Origin: Owenia fusiformis
Taxonomy: Eukaryota; Annelida; Polychaeta; Sabellida; Oweniidae
DNA: 64,000 nt
Assembly: GCA_903813345.2 (NCBI GenBank)
Contig: CAIIXF020000004.1
Location: 24,679,985-24,743,984, forward strand
Direction of reading: 5' to 3'
Part shown: positions 1 to 12,857 of the stretch, piece after piece
How positions within the stretch are numbered: position 1 is the stretch's first letter
Layout of the letters: each line of letters begins with the position of its first letter
The notes under the pieces: generated by a model
What the model saw: only the letters and a program-made list of their open reading frames with translations
The model's database searches: none
Told to the model about the DNA's origin: nothing
Translations under genes and position numbers: made by a program

Positions 1-1268
1 TGTTTTAGTTATAATTTGATAAACAGTGGTAACGTACATCTACTAGTTTATCACTGTTCCACAGATGGATGACAGATAATTTCCAATAGCACGTCATGTT
101 TACCGAGATCGGAAAGATGTTTGTCCACCATTTTGAATGATACTAACTGGAGTCAGGGTCATCAATCTATGGAACAGTGGTTTATGAAAGTAGATTGGGT
201 TACTAAAGCTTGCCATGTTAAAGGCGATTGAATTATGTTATGGAACAACGTCCAGTACATTATAATATTTAAAAGTATACATTTTTGAAAATACATATAA
301 AGGATCTTCGCCCGCATGACGTGTATTTTGAATGCCTTGAGAAGAACGCAAATATGGGTAATGGGTAACGGTGTTGCAAAAGTAGCATTTAAAGTGTTGT
401 TGCATCTTCGGTTTGGTGTTGTTGCATCAATAGTGAGGAACTAAAACCGTGAATTTATTGCTTCTTGGTGATGGTACATGTATACTAATGACAGTTTCTT
501 TAAATATAGATCGTGCGCTAACTGCACGTGTATGGTTGTTGACCAACTCGTCCTAGAAATGGGTTTCAATTGGGGAAACAAAATATCGTACGAAAATCTA
601 TCACCGGAAGTCTGGCCATCTTGATGCAACAACACGGTGTTGTTGCATCACGATACTCCCCAGTGACATTGGTAAAGCCTAAGCAAAGGTATTATTGTCG
701 ATTTTGACCAATTTGAGACGTTTGTCACCTCAATGAGGATTTAAAGTTAGTTGAAAAGTCCTGGGTGTCAATTTGAAACCATTGAGTGTTTTTCCGATAT
801 ATCAGGAGCGTGATGAGCGTATTGGCAAATGATAAAGTAAGTGAAAGACGACAAAATAAAATTACACCTACAAAATGTTTTGATTAAGAGGGCGGTTTTT
901 GTAATGTACTTCCTGTCTACGTGATGAAAATACTATACGCCCTGCATTTACAGCGAATTCCCTATGTTTATGATGTTATCGAGAATGACATCACCACAAG
1001 TACACATTTCTGATGAAACATATACGCCTTTGTACAAAAACTGTTCAAATGAACATTAATCGTAAGAACCTTAAGAACGACATTGATATCTAAAATAAAA
1101 CACAAGTACAATTCAAATTTAAATTTATAGTGACTCAAATTGACAATAATGTGTATTTCTCTGTTTGTCACCTTAGCGCCCACATAACTTTGTCACTTGT
1201 TATGACTGTTACTGCAATTGATGACTACTTCTACTCCTATTTTTGAAATATAGTGGTCATTTCGCACA
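1..1268. other. AT-rich intergenic DNA, no gene seen
   Basis: No open frame here looks like a known protein, and I found no convincing splice-bounded exon. The phrase GTTGTTGCATC recurs near 399-425 and 628-652, suggesting a small degraded repeat. Confidence 0.4.
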
Positions 1269-1480
1269 TGAAGTGACGTCATCAACTCCTAAATTTGCAT
1301 GTAGCATTAGGCGAGTAGCTAGTAAACCAGCTTAATTTACTTTTTAATTGTGTATATGATTTAATTCTTTACTTATTTTACTCCACGTTGAAAACCCCTG
1401 AAAATATTTTGGGGAAGAAAGTAAGGCCCACTTGCCTAGAAATGATTTTGTACTACTTTCCTATACTGTTATATCATGGG
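1269..1480 (+). repeat. Truncated copy of the TTAA-flanked miniature element found at 38713-39312
   Basis: The stretch starts with GAAGTGACGTCATCAACTCC and runs through a shared TAGCATTAGG motif to TACTTTCCTATACTGTTAT. The same order of motifs occurs at about 38885-39112 inside the complete element. This copy lacks the outer terminal inverted repeats, so it is a partial or eroded insertion. Confidence 0.6.
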
Positions 1481-1948
1481 CTTTCAAATAGAAGGGTGGG
1501 CAACTTCCCATATTTCATAAATAAGCATTTTCAAAATTAGAGAAGAAATGCTTCCTGAACACACATTTCAAGGAAAATCATATTTTTTATAACCCAAAAA
1601 TAAAACATGATTATCTGCATACATGTACTTCCATTTCTCAAAATAATACTCAAAAAATATTTTCCCCCAAGATAATATTTTAATGTTTGAAGGATACAAA
1701 ATATTGGACAGCCTAATCTACACAGTGATCTAGACAATCTGAATACACAACAGACATACCAACGTTCATTCATATAACACCATTGTCTGCAATTTAAGAT
1801 ATAATATTAAAATACAGCTTCTGGCAAATCGTACATATATGGTAAAACATACTTAATTATGTGACAAAGATTTACCAAATATCGCACTTTAGCTGGAAGC
1901 GCATACATTTTTATTAACATGTTGAACAAGAACACAATGTGTACAAAA

Positions 1949-3897
1949 TGTCCCCACATATGGGTGATCCCGTCAAATGGTTATCCTAAAAATGAGTAGA
2001 CAAGACTTTACCGACACAATTTGAGGACGGAAAATCCAAAATGGCCACCTTTAAATTTACCCAGAATGCCAAAAAATTAGTCAGTTCTAGATTTTCATAC
2101 TAAGAACCACCCCTGAAAATTTGAAATTGATCCGTCACACAGTTAACCTGAAAACATGTAAACAAGACTTTACAGACAAGATTTGAGGACAGAAAATCCA
2201 AAATGGCTGCCTTGACATTTATCCAGAATGCCAAAAAACTAATCTGTTCTAGATTTTCATACTAAGAATCATCCCTGAAAATTTGAAATTGATCTACCAA
2301 ACGGTTCACCTGGAAATGCGCAGACAAGACTTTACAAACAAGATTTAAAGACAGAAAATTCAAAATGGCTGTCTTGACATTTACCCAGAGTGCCAAAAAA
2401 CTAATCAGATCTAGATTTTTATAGTAAAAATCATCCCTGAACATTTGAAATTGATCTACAATACGGTTCACCTAAAAACGCGTAGACAAGACTTTACGGG
2501 CAAGATTTCAAGACGGAAAATCCAAAATGGCTGCCTTGACATTCATCCAGAATGCATAAAAACTAATCAGATTTAGATTTTCATACTAAGAATCATCCCT
2601 GATAATTTGAAATTGATCTACCAAACAGTTCAACTGGAAATGTGTAGACAAGACTTTACAGACAAGATTTTGGGACAGAAAATCCAAAATGGCTGCCTCG
2701 ACATTTACCCAGAATGCCCAACAACTAATCAGATCTACATGTTCATACTAAGAATCATCCCTGAAAATTTGAAATTTATCTACCAAACGGTTCACCTAAA
2801 AACGCGTAGACAAGACTTTACGGGCAAGATTTTAAGACGGAAAATCCAAAATGGCTGCCTTGACATTTACCCAGAATGCCCAACAACTAATCAGATCTAC
2901 ATTTTCATACTAAGAATCATCCCTGAAAATTTGAAATTTATCTACCAAACGGTTCACCTAAATACGCGTAGACAAGACTTTACGGGCAAGATTTTAAGAC
3001 GGAAAATCCAAAATGGCTGCCTTGACATTTATCCAGAATGCCAAAAAAGTAATCAGATCAAGATTTTCATACTGAAAATCATCCCTGAAAATGTCAAATT
3101 GATCTACCAAACGGTTCACCTGGAAATGCGTAGACAATACTTTACAGACAAGATTTTAGGACGGAAAATCCAAAATGGCTGCCTTGACATTTACCCAGAA
3201 TGCCCAAAAACTAATCAGATCTAGATTTTCATACTAAGAATCATCCCTGAAAATTTGAAATTGATCTACCTAACGGTCCACCTGAAAACGCGTAGACAAG
3301 ACTTTACAGACAAGATTTTAGGACGGAAAAATTCAAAATGGCCGACAATAAAAAAGTGATTATGAGTTTTTGCTGATTTCTTTTTACAAAATTATCACAT
3401 ATAATTACTGTTAAGAATAACATAGTACACCTGAAATTATTTATAAAGCTACTAAATAGTTAAAGTATGAAAACTGTGAACACCATTCAATATGATACAA
3501 AGTATTATCGTGCGCTAACTTTTCTTAAAACATTCAAAATGGCTGTCATGACTGAGCTAACAGGTCCAAAACCTAATCAGATCTAGAATGAAGTGAGCTG
3601 AACAAGATATTAAAGTCGCAAAAGCAACTGTGAAGCCGTTTTTCTTAAAGTTTGCAGACAAGGATTTTAGCATTTGACTTCAAAATGGCCGACAGGAAGT
3701 AGGTATCGAGTTAATTTTTTTTCATCAACATCTGTATGCACTCATAAGTTATCCCTGAAAATTTGAAGGTGATATCTGTAGCGGTTTTGGAGAAAAGTGC
3801 CGGACGTAAGGACGGACAGACGGACAGACAGACGGACATACGGACATACGGACGCGCCTAGGCCGACAATATGGCCCCACACTATGTGGTGGGGACA
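1949..3897. mobile_element. Non-autonomous DNA element with an internal 162-bp tandem array
   Basis: The left end begins TGTCCCCACATATGGG and the right end, read on the minus strand, begins TGTCCCCACCACATAG, so the ends are imperfect inverted repeats. Inside, a roughly 162-bp unit repeats about eight times between about 1970 and 3345. Each unit contains CAAAATGGCTGCCTTGACAT, seen near 2200, 2360, 2522, 2683, 2845, 3007 and 3169. The right shoulder carries a GGACGGACAGACGGACA microsatellite at about 3808-3852. No transposase is visible. Because 162 is a multiple of three, one frame stays open for 205 codons at 2607-3224; I treat that as a consequence of the period rather than a gene. Confidence 0.6.
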
Positions 3898-4241
3898 TAA
3901 AAACGCAATCGACACATCATAAGTTAAGAAATCCGAGTTTATATTTGCCGAAAAAATAAAATATTTTTTAGATGTCTAAAAATCCGTCATTAAAGCAATA
4001 TTTTTTATAAAGATAAGAAATATTCCAAGCAAAGTACCTTGTGGTAATGATTACTTGAAGTCTTGTCAACAAAAATAATACATTGCAATTCCATGAAATA
4101 GACGTAGGTTATATGTCGTAGTCTCTAGTACAACTACAGATTTTTAAAATATAAATTATCGTAAATTGGCCCTAATACTGTTTTTGATATCAGCAGTACT
4201 AGATATTACATTTGTTTAACACCTGGTGTCGGAAATTTTAC

Positions 4242-4966
4242 CAAATACCCATATTCAATTCTGATTCCAAATTCGGAATACTGGGAGAATTTCCCATAAT
4301 TTCTGATACCAATAACGGACATAAAAACGGACAAAACATACCGAGGCGATTTCCGCATGATATAATGACATGAGAAATATTGAAATGAAATAAACATATT
4401 GTTTAAAAAATACCAATAACGATGAATGATACATTTTCACAGATTTAGTTTTCGAATACAAATTTCTTGAAAAGCGTATGAATCATGAAATTACGATTTG
4501 CCTTTCGGAATAAGTTTTCTTTTCAAGGAATATGATGAGAAAATTCGAGAAAAATATTAAGGGACAACGGAGAAAACTAGTAAAAATGGTAAAAACCTAA
4601 TGTCTGACCTAGATTTTGGTCTTTGGCCTCGATAGAAACTAGATTTTATTTAAATCAAATAAGTTCTAAGTTCTAACTGAAGAGAATTGAAATTGAAATT
4701 ACCTGAATTCTGATTCTTGAGCAATGTTGGAAGCAATTTCCTCGAAGTTGTGTTTTTCCCGGCATGATATGCGCTGGTTGCGTCTTTGCTACAACAAATA
4801 TAGAGATAAATCTCCAGTCGTAAAAATTAATTCTGTAAGTTATCTAACAAACGCAAATAACAAATTTTCAAAAATACCTTTCATTTTTATTATCCAGTGA
4901 AACAGTCTCTGAAAAAATAAAACAAAGAATCAGGAACCCAATGAGACACTTTGATGCATCTGCCAT
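4242..4966 (-). CDS. First three exons of an unrecognised secreted protein (partial)
   Basis: I do not recognise the family. Exon 1 (4878-4966) starts at ATG 4966 and encodes a signal-peptide-like N terminus: MADASK, then a hydrophobic stretch LIGFLILCFIF, then a polar segment. It ends at a GTATTT donor in phase 2. Exon 2 (4703-4788) follows a TTTGTTGTAG acceptor, stays in frame for 28 codons and ends at GTAATT. Exon 3 (4242-4302) follows a TATCAG acceptor, continues the same frame with Asn, Ser, Pro and Glu rich residues and ends at GTAAAA in phase 2. Phases agree across both junctions (89, 86 and 61 nt). Introns are 89 and 400 bp. The downstream exons were not identified; those I tried would introduce early stops. 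Chance open frames remain possible because each exon is short. Confidence 0.35.
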
Positions 4967-6332
4967 TGCCGAAGCGTGGTCGAGGTAACTATGTTTCTAA
5001 CAGTGTTACGTCCTGCAATGGGTCCTCTTTAAAGTGTTAATATCAATAATTTACTAAAACATATTTCCTCGAAACCTTGAATCTAGTTGAATCATTAAGA
5101 GGTTAATTCAACAAGTATACGCTTAGGAATCCCAAGTACCTATTGTTATTGGTTGTTCGATATGAAGTGTATCAAAGTGTACTGCTCCCCGGATGCCCCC
5201 TTGGGTATTGACATGAAGTGACAAAAGGAAAACAGCAATTCCTCAGGGTAATGATATTACACGTTCACGTACAAATTTGCTTAAAACGTGTAGCTTGACT
5301 TAAAAGCAGAATCAGATCTATAGGGGGTGACAAAATTACATGCAACATGCATAATTGACCTACCAATCTATTCCTTACAATATCAAATACAATATCTCCC
5401 AAAAGATTCACAATATGTTATAAATTGGTGAAGTTATGAATGATTCAAAGTGCAAAAATGGGTGAAAAATGTTTGAATTCTCCCAAATAATAAGAATGGT
5501 AACCATTCTTATAGAAAAATAATACATTATTGTAAAAATCTTTCGTTTTCCTTGAATAAAGTATGCACTTTTGTGCTTTTTAGAAAAAAGTTATGACAAG
5601 GAATGACATGATCCAAAAATATTCTAAAATTGAAACAATTTTTTGTTTAGCCTGCTCGCTATCTCTGATTCTCTCTTTAACCAGTTGACGCCACATATAT
5701 TAACTTCTAGGGATTATGATTCATGTTACGTGGTAGTCCAAAGTGGACCATTGAGTTTCACGGGTTCAATGTGCTTAAATTGCAGACTTGAACTTGGACC
5801 TGCTTGGCTCCTTATGTAGTGACTGTTGGACTATAATATCCGGGATAATAGGTTTTCATTTTAAAAATAACTAAAATTCAAACATGCTAAGTGTGGCTCA
5901 GCCAATCAGCTCAAAGCATTTCAGTGTGTTAATTTATTGATATATGCATGAAAATGATTTTGCTGTGCATTCAATTAAAGATACATGCACGGGTTGAGCA
6001 GGACTAGTCTTTAAAAAGGTGTGACAGATATCATCCGTGTATTCTTTTCAGTCAATGCAATGATTTTCCGACTTATTTTTCATAATTTTTCTGCATTAAA
6101 TTAGTTATTTTATTTCCTTTAATATTTTGACAAACAAAGCCTTCTCAATAGTTTTCAAACGAATACCAATTGTAACCGAACAACCCTATTTAGTATTTCT
6201 AAATAATAAACTTGTCCAAAAACATATAAAACTTAATTTATTCAAAGACAACAATCTTGTAGATGTAAATGGTGAAACTGTTCAACTTCATCATTGACCT
6301 GAGTCATGTTTGAATTGCAATGAAGAATCGTA
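4967..6332. other. Intergenic stretch, nothing recognised
   Basis: AT-rich DNA upstream of the short secreted gene. No coding frame or clear repeat boundary was supported. Confidence 0.4.
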
Positions 6333-6456
6333 ATATTGGAAATATAAAAGCATTTGTGTATGTACTAACCCATTTTGATAATGCACACAGGCTTCGCGTT
6401 CGTGCATTATGTGTATGTTTTAGTACATACACTCATGCTTTTATATTTCCAATATA
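6333..6456. repeat. Palindromic miniature element
   Basis: The left arm ATTGGAAATATAAAAGCAT plus TGTGTATGTACTA is matched in reverse complement by TAGTACATACACTCATGC and TTTTATATTTCCAAT on the right. The inner part also pairs (AATGCAC with GTGCATT). It could fold into one long hairpin of about 120 nt. Confidence 0.65.
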
Positions 6457-6534
6457 CACAAGTAGTTATCACGTAAAATCACAAAACTAGTGATGACTAC
6501 ATCAATTTAATTCAATGTATCATCAAGCCACGTC

Positions 6535-7305
6535 TCTCCCCTTTGCAATGATATGTCATTCATTCACATATGGTAATGGTTGGGTGAGAAATCCTTCCAT
6601 TTGCACAGTGGGTCAAAATCGGCTTTGCCCCAAGTTTTAGATATTGCAAAAATCAGTACAAGGGCTAAGTGCCAATGGAAGTTCCCCTGACTTGAATTGT
6701 TGTGACTTTTTCTTTTGGAGATTTCTCAGGAGCATCTATGCTCACAATTCATCCACCAGATATTGCCCATGGGCTTCTTTTCTCTGCTTTAACCCAAAGA
6801 TGACTCAGGGCTGAACCATGCATGACATGGACAGATGAGCGCATCTTTATGTGCAAGGAAGTGGTGGCAATTTGGGTTATAGGATGTATTCTTGCAAGAT
6901 TATGAGTATGAACACTTTACTGTCTATGCCACACCTTTCACATCTCCTTCCAATAGCCCCTATGCCCCTTGTGCTGACTTTTGCAATCTTCAAAACTTAG
7001 GTCCGAGCTGAATTTTGCCCCACTTTGCAAAATTAATGATTATTCGGCCAGTCATGACTCCCTGTGAATGAATGATATTCCATTGCAAAGAGGAGTAATT
7101 TGGCTTTTTGGTACATTGAATGAAAAGGATGCAGTCAGCATTGGTTTTATGTTTTCTTGCAATATTGCTTCGGGCTCCGTACACTTTTGCGATGTTTATA
7201 ACTTGGTCCCAAGCTAATTTTGGCCCACTTTGCAAATGGAATGATTACTCGCCCAACCATGACCAAATATTAATGAATGATATATCATTGTAAAGAGGAG
7301 ACACA
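6535..7305. repeat. Inverted-repeat element with an extra internal copy
   Basis: The left arm (about 6535-6660) and right arm (about 7180-7305) are inverted relatives, sharing CAATGATAT, GGTTGGG and AGTGGG..AAAAT blocks. A third related segment in the right-arm orientation lies at about 6985-7095. A 57-bp piece containing CCTATGCCCCTTG recurs at about 7917-7975, outside the element. No transposase frame is present. Confidence 0.5.
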
Positions 7306-7689
7306 TGGCTTTATTGTGCATTGAATGAAATCAATGCTGTTATCACTGGTTTTTTGCTTTTCCGAGATAACAATCTGTTGCGTTTTTTTGATACGCACTG
7401 TATATTTTGATTGGTCTAAAATGTGCAAAGTTTACCCGTTATGCTCATTCGATCTCAATATTGAATGAAATAAGATATCAGTAGAAAGGCTACTAAAATG
7501 AAAAAAGATTGACCAGTAGAGATTAGGAACGTGACACATATTCATTTTTATCCATAAATATGGATAATAATTGATTGAAATGCAATTCATTCGCTCTCAA
7601 GTTTGACTAAAATATCAGTACAACGGCTCCTAAAATGAAGAAAGATCATATTTATAATTGTTTAAACGCAATTCCACGCTTCGTGTATA

Positions 7690-8500
7690 TCCAAAATTAT
7701 GGCATATTATATACTTTCTATACTTTCGAACTGTTTTTTTTAAATGATACTCTTTTCAGTCTTAGACGATTGGACTCTCTAAAGTCTATACATGTCTTTA
7801 CTTTCTATACTGTCTATACTTTTGATTTTGGTGAATTCCCTATGTCTATACTTTCGATACTTTCGATACTTTCTATACTTTACACTTTGGTGAAATCCCT
7901 ATGTCTATACTTTCTATAGCCCCTATGCCCCTTGTACTGACTTTTGCAATCTTCAAAACTTCGGTCCGAGCTGATATTCGTACTTTCGATACTTTCTATA
8001 CATTGTAAAACAATATGTGGCGTCATAAGTTTCTTGGTCACTTTCGATTTTGTAGACATCTGATTTGTCGAAGACAGTTATGGGAAAAAGCAGATCGAAA
8101 GTATTGACATCTGATATGTCGAAGACAATTCTGGGAAATAGCAGATAGAAAGTATAGAAACTATAGACATCTGATTTGTCTAGGACAGTTATTGGAAAAA
8201 GCAGATCGAAAGTATAGAAAGTATAGACATCTGATATGTCGAAGACAGTTCTGGGAAATAGCAGATAGAAAGATAGAAAGTATAGAAACTATAGACATCT
8301 GATTTGTCTAAGACAGTTATAGGAAAAAGCAGATCGAAAGTATAGAAAGTATAGACATCTGATTTGTCAAAGGCAGTTGGTATGAAAAAGCAGTTCGAAA
8401 GTATAGAAAGTATAGAAACGTCGAAGGCAGATAGTATGAAAAAGGAGATCGAAAGTATAGAAAGTATAGAAAATGTATAGAAAGTATAGACATTGCCATA
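7690..8500. repeat. CTATACTTT / GAAAGTATAG low-complexity repeat that switches strand
   Basis: From about 7705 to 7915 the + strand repeats CTATACTTTC-type units; from about 8090 to 8500 it carries the reverse complement GAAAGTATAG. The second half also has a 60-130 bp higher-order unit containing GACATCTGATTTGTC and GAAGACAGTT. Between them at 7918-7975 lies a copied piece of the neighbouring inverted-repeat element. The two halves could base-pair. Confidence 0.6.
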
Positions 8501-9418
8501 ATTCTGGATATACCTCCCACGCTTTTCCTATCCTCCAATGTTGATAGCCTAATTTCTGTTGTGTCAGTCTGGGTCAAAATGTTACAATAGTATCAATAAC
8601 GAGTAACCCTTCTAATAACGGCAATTAAATCAAGGTTCGAAAACTCCCAAAAGTAACACTAACACTAGTTCATCATCAGCATGTCATAGACTCGACGATA
8701 TAATCGGATCTCAACAGATTTTACTCAAGTATAGTAATGTTCGGATTCTAAGATCATTTACTCAAGACATTTTCGGATCTTTATAATATTACTCGTCGAT
8801 CACATCGGGTCCGGTGTTCGATAACATCGGATCTTTTAGGACAAAGTTTATGTGAAGATTTTGCTGTTCAAAAGTGCTATTTTAGCCACTTAATATATTT
8901 TACATATGACATACATTTACCGGCCCAAGTATGTCTTATGTATGGGTCATTCTCAATTAAAGCGAGTATGAATGAGAAAAACAAATCGAAAACCATTATA
9001 CGTTTAACTTATCTCTTAATTTGGACATAACAAATATATTTCAACTATAATTCTAGGCCAATGCCGCCTGCTAGAACATCTTAGTAACGATTCTAACCAT
9101 CCAAGGGAATTGATAGCGGTCCAATATTACCTTTATTGTCCATTTTCCTATGAGATGTAGTTAACCAAACATTTGATAGGCGGTATATGCGTGTCTTGCT
9201 CGGCGGTAGGTTGTATATACACGGGTAGACTTTCCCCTCGTGAATATAGAGTGATACATGATTCTTTATCCCTTAAAGCAGATATGAAATGGTATTTTTA
9301 ACCTAAAGGAATCAATATAATCTTTTGATAAATGTATTTGGACATGTTTTCTCATCATTTCACTCTAACGATCGTTATAGCTGCTGAATAAGCAATATTC
9401 GAATTGGTTGTGACGTTA

Positions 9419-9594
9419 TTGGCCCCCACGTGATATCTCACTGGTCCCCACGTGGCCCATAACGTCATAATGCCAAAATGTTTTGTTTTGGTTTACACTA
9501 CAATCCTATGGTTGCCGTGACGTTGTGATTACTAAGGTACCAATAAACCAAAGTTATATTTCGTATATGACGTTACTTATCATGTGGGGGCCAA
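9419..9594. repeat. Miniature inverted-repeat element with GGCCCCCACGTGATA ends
   Basis: The left end TTGGCCCCCACGTGATA is mirrored by TATCATGTGGGGGCCAA on the right, about 175 bp apart. A second CCCCACGTGG occurs at about 9446. The ends contain E-box-like CACGTG cores. No coding capacity. Confidence 0.55.
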
Positions 9595-10344
9595 TTTGAT
9601 TGATCAGTTAGTTTTATTTCGTTATTTATGACCGTTAGCAGTTATCTAACATTTATTTTATAATTGCTATCTCAAGAACTCTGCGTTGGGCTTACAATTG
9701 AGAAAACCGCATTTTTGTAGCTGCAAGTTGAGAAAAGCTATTTCAGTTGTCCTTTAAGTACGTTTTCATAATGTCTACAGTTTGTCTAATGAATAGTGAA
9801 AAATGTTCTATTATCTAATGGGATGCCGGGTGGGTTAAGATTCAGGACAAACCCCTCTACAATTTGTGAATTCAAAATACCAAGATCATCCCGTTTGCTT
9901 CTTAATGCAGAAGGGTTAAAACAGAAAAAAATAAAAGAATAAGACGTTAAAAACATTAGGAGCAATTTCGTAAAATGCCGGTCCGATTAATGTACATTTA
10001 CAGGGTCATCCAATACATATTATGCCATTCGAGTTTTAGACAGGTTCAACCACCACTTTTGAATAAATCATGAAATTAAGTGACTATTGAACGTTTTAAC
10101 AATTAAAGCCTATGGCAGTTTAGCCTTACCCAAACAAATGAAAACAGTTCTTTTTATTATAACAATATGTTTTTTTCAAGTGAAGTCCTCATGATGGTAA
10201 AATATCAATCCAACTCTCTGAAGAGAGAATCTTGTTTTTCTCAATTTAAACATATCAAAAGTTTCTTCTTTACAATATCAAGAATTTCTGAAAAGGGTAT
10301 GAGCTTTGGAATGCGTTAAAGTTAAAAACTACTACATATACCAT
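9595..10344. other. Intergenic stretch, nothing recognised
   Basis: AT-rich; no supported exon, repeat boundary or RNA gene. Confidence 0.35.
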
Positions 10345-10905
10345 GTTATTTTCCCAGATGGAAAACTCATAGTAGCGGAATCAATTGGTGAATGATCTTG
10401 CGTTTTCATACTAAAGTTCGTTTTTGAGTTTTTTCTTATAGTTTTATGTATTTAAAGATATTTAAGAGACAGGGCCCTTTTTCTAAAGCCCTTTTTAGAA
10501 AAATAATTGAGATTACCCAGGATACCTGTTATTTCTGCTTTTTAACACAATTTTAATAGAAAATTCAAATTCCAAACTCATTATCTCACTATAATTCACC
10601 AATGAGGAATGGGAATTGAGCAACTAAACTTTGCACAAAGTTAGATCCTAGGATAAACTCTAATCTAAGGGCTTTGATTTTTTGTTATATCACATATTTG
10701 CCTAGCAACTACATAGCAAACGCCTAAAATAACATATTTTACAATATAAATCCACTTAATATATGCTAGGATGCTATAAGACCATTACAAAAAAAGTATT
10801 CTTTACTTAAATACAACAATTTTAACATATTTACAGAAGTGACATCACCATGTTACATAGCAACAACATGGCAATAGGTTACAATGCCCATTTTGACATT
10901 TGCAG

Positions 10906-12432
10906 AAATATATGTATGTATGTATGTATGTATTTATTTATTTAAGTGTCACGCCAATATATAAAATTACATATTATTAAAATCACTGGCCCTGCCGGTG
11001 TCGGCATATGAGACACTATGGTGTACAATAATCACTTTTAAGACCAAAGTTTTTAAATAAGTTAAAATGATCGTCTTTTAATACATAGTTTAATAATTGT
11101 CTTTCCCAAACGACGTTGAAGGAGCTCACAGTTCATTATCAAACAATATTTTGCAAGGTTAGATGTTTCAAAGTCATCGCCAAATATTGTGGTAGAGATT
11201 AAAAGGTGGATTGGATCGAGTGGATTGGATTCATGTAAAAGGTGGATTGGATCGGGAATCTTCAAAATGTGGAATTTCTTCTTAAAAAATTTCTGTTGAT
11301 CTCCCTCTAAACAATTTCCCTCTACAGTATTACAGGTCCCTTTTGAGAAATCAGAACAAAGCAATGACAAATACATACTCCAATTAGTTCATGGACACAC
11401 TTAAGTATTTAACAGCTTTCCCTTGTAAATCAACTTTTGTAAGACATAGATCTTTAGAAAAAGAAAACCTGTCATTCAAATTAATGTGTGAATGTTCACA
11501 AAATATTTCTGGTATGTTCAGTTTGGATTGAAAACAGAGGATATGGATCTTCAAACCAGTCTGCCTTATGATTTATGAAATGTCTCAAATTACACTTGGA
11601 ATGAATAAGATCGTGTATCAGAAAGCGGGTACCAGGCCATCCTTCTAGCCCACCCAAGCAAAATAATATTACATCTATTATTTGACATTGTGCAAGTGAA
11701 GAGAGCACCAATCTTCCTAAATGGAGATCAATAGAATTTTTTAAAGGAAAATCCATATTTTGAAGATAGCCAATCCAATCCACCTTTTACATGAATCCAA
11801 TCCACTCGATCCAATCCACCTTTTAATCTTTACCAATATTGTCCTTGCACTATCCATAAGCTCATTCCTCTCGAGCTTGTATAAAGGGCATTCTATCAGA
11901 AAATGCAGTTCTGTTTCGACAGCGTTACCGCAATGACAGAAGCGCTCCTCAAGAGGCATATTGATATAACGGCCCGTTTCTAGTTTTAACGGTAAAGTGC
12001 CACTTCGTAGTTGAGCGATGGCACGTCTTTCATGGCGGGTGAGGTTAGCATTCGCATAAGCCTCAGGGCCAATGGCATGGGATTTATGAATTCTGTACAT
12101 CCTCAATTTATTGCCGTTAATGTTCCTACCATCATTCCACATTTGTTGGTGCCATATTACATGATCATTTTTCAGTAATGCCTTGTGTAGATCATTCAGT
12201 TCCTCCTTTGTATTTATAACTTCATCTGGTGTTATAAGCTGGTCAAATCCATGGTTCCTAAATAGTTTAATGGTTTTACTTTCCCAAGATCGGGCTCGTC
12301 TTAATGACCAAATGTGTATGTTCTTTGTGTTTCTATTGTTCTCCATGTTCTTTAAACGACACCATAAACGTGCAACTGCAACTTGTTGTTTAATGAAAAT
12401 GCCAGTCCACCCTATATTTATTATTTGTTCAC
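10906..12432 (-). mobile_element. 5'-truncated LINE (non-LTR retrotransposon) inserted in the left fold-back arm
   Basis: Read on the minus strand, the insertion ends in an AAATAAATAAATACATACAT tail at about 10945-10915, typical of a LINE 3' end. The 11741-12457 frame encodes the tail of a reverse-transcriptase ORF. It holds RSGTLPLKLETGRY, then a zinc-finger-like FCHCGNAVETELHFLIECPLY at about residues 168-189, a pattern common in animal non-LTR ORF2 C termini. The first few codons of that frame belong to the host arm, not the LINE. Two segments, 11196-11330 and 11690-11832, are inverted copies of each other, so the element is internally rearranged. The matching right arm near 15000-15050 is uninterrupted. 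A 143-bp relative lies at 28911-29053. Confidence 0.75.
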
Positions 12433-12857
12433 GGCTTTTGGATCTCTTCCACATCATTTCTTAACATATAGCAATTGTATTGATGCAGTTATGTCTGACC
12501 ATTTTCCCTAGCAACGGCTTGAAATAAAGGTTAAATTTGCATGGCAACAACCTAGCAACATCTTAAAATAGCAATGTTTCTCATAAGAATTTCCCTATAT
12601 ATCCACTATATATACTTGAAGAAAATCAATATACATGTATATGTCTTTTGTAATTTATAAAGCTTTATAGTTGCTCACTTAAAAATATTTAGTCTCTTGT
12701 ATAAAGCATGTTTGGACATTTTTTTTCTTACGTATATCAAATTGCAATTCATGTTTCAGTTCTGAGATAAAGTAAACACGAAATATTCATCACATTGATA
12801 CTTGATACATTTTCAGCATTGATACCCCTAAAATAATACTTTATTTGGTGAATTGCT

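Noticed and set aside
7635-7919. 94-codon open frame on the plus strand
   Set aside because: It is the translation of the CTATACTTT low-complexity repeat (FYTFYT, SILSILSIL).
8317-8577. 86-codon open frame on the minus strand
   Set aside because: Same low-complexity repeat on the other strand.
12183-12464. 93-codon plus-strand frame
   Set aside because: Antisense of the LINE reverse-transcriptase tail.
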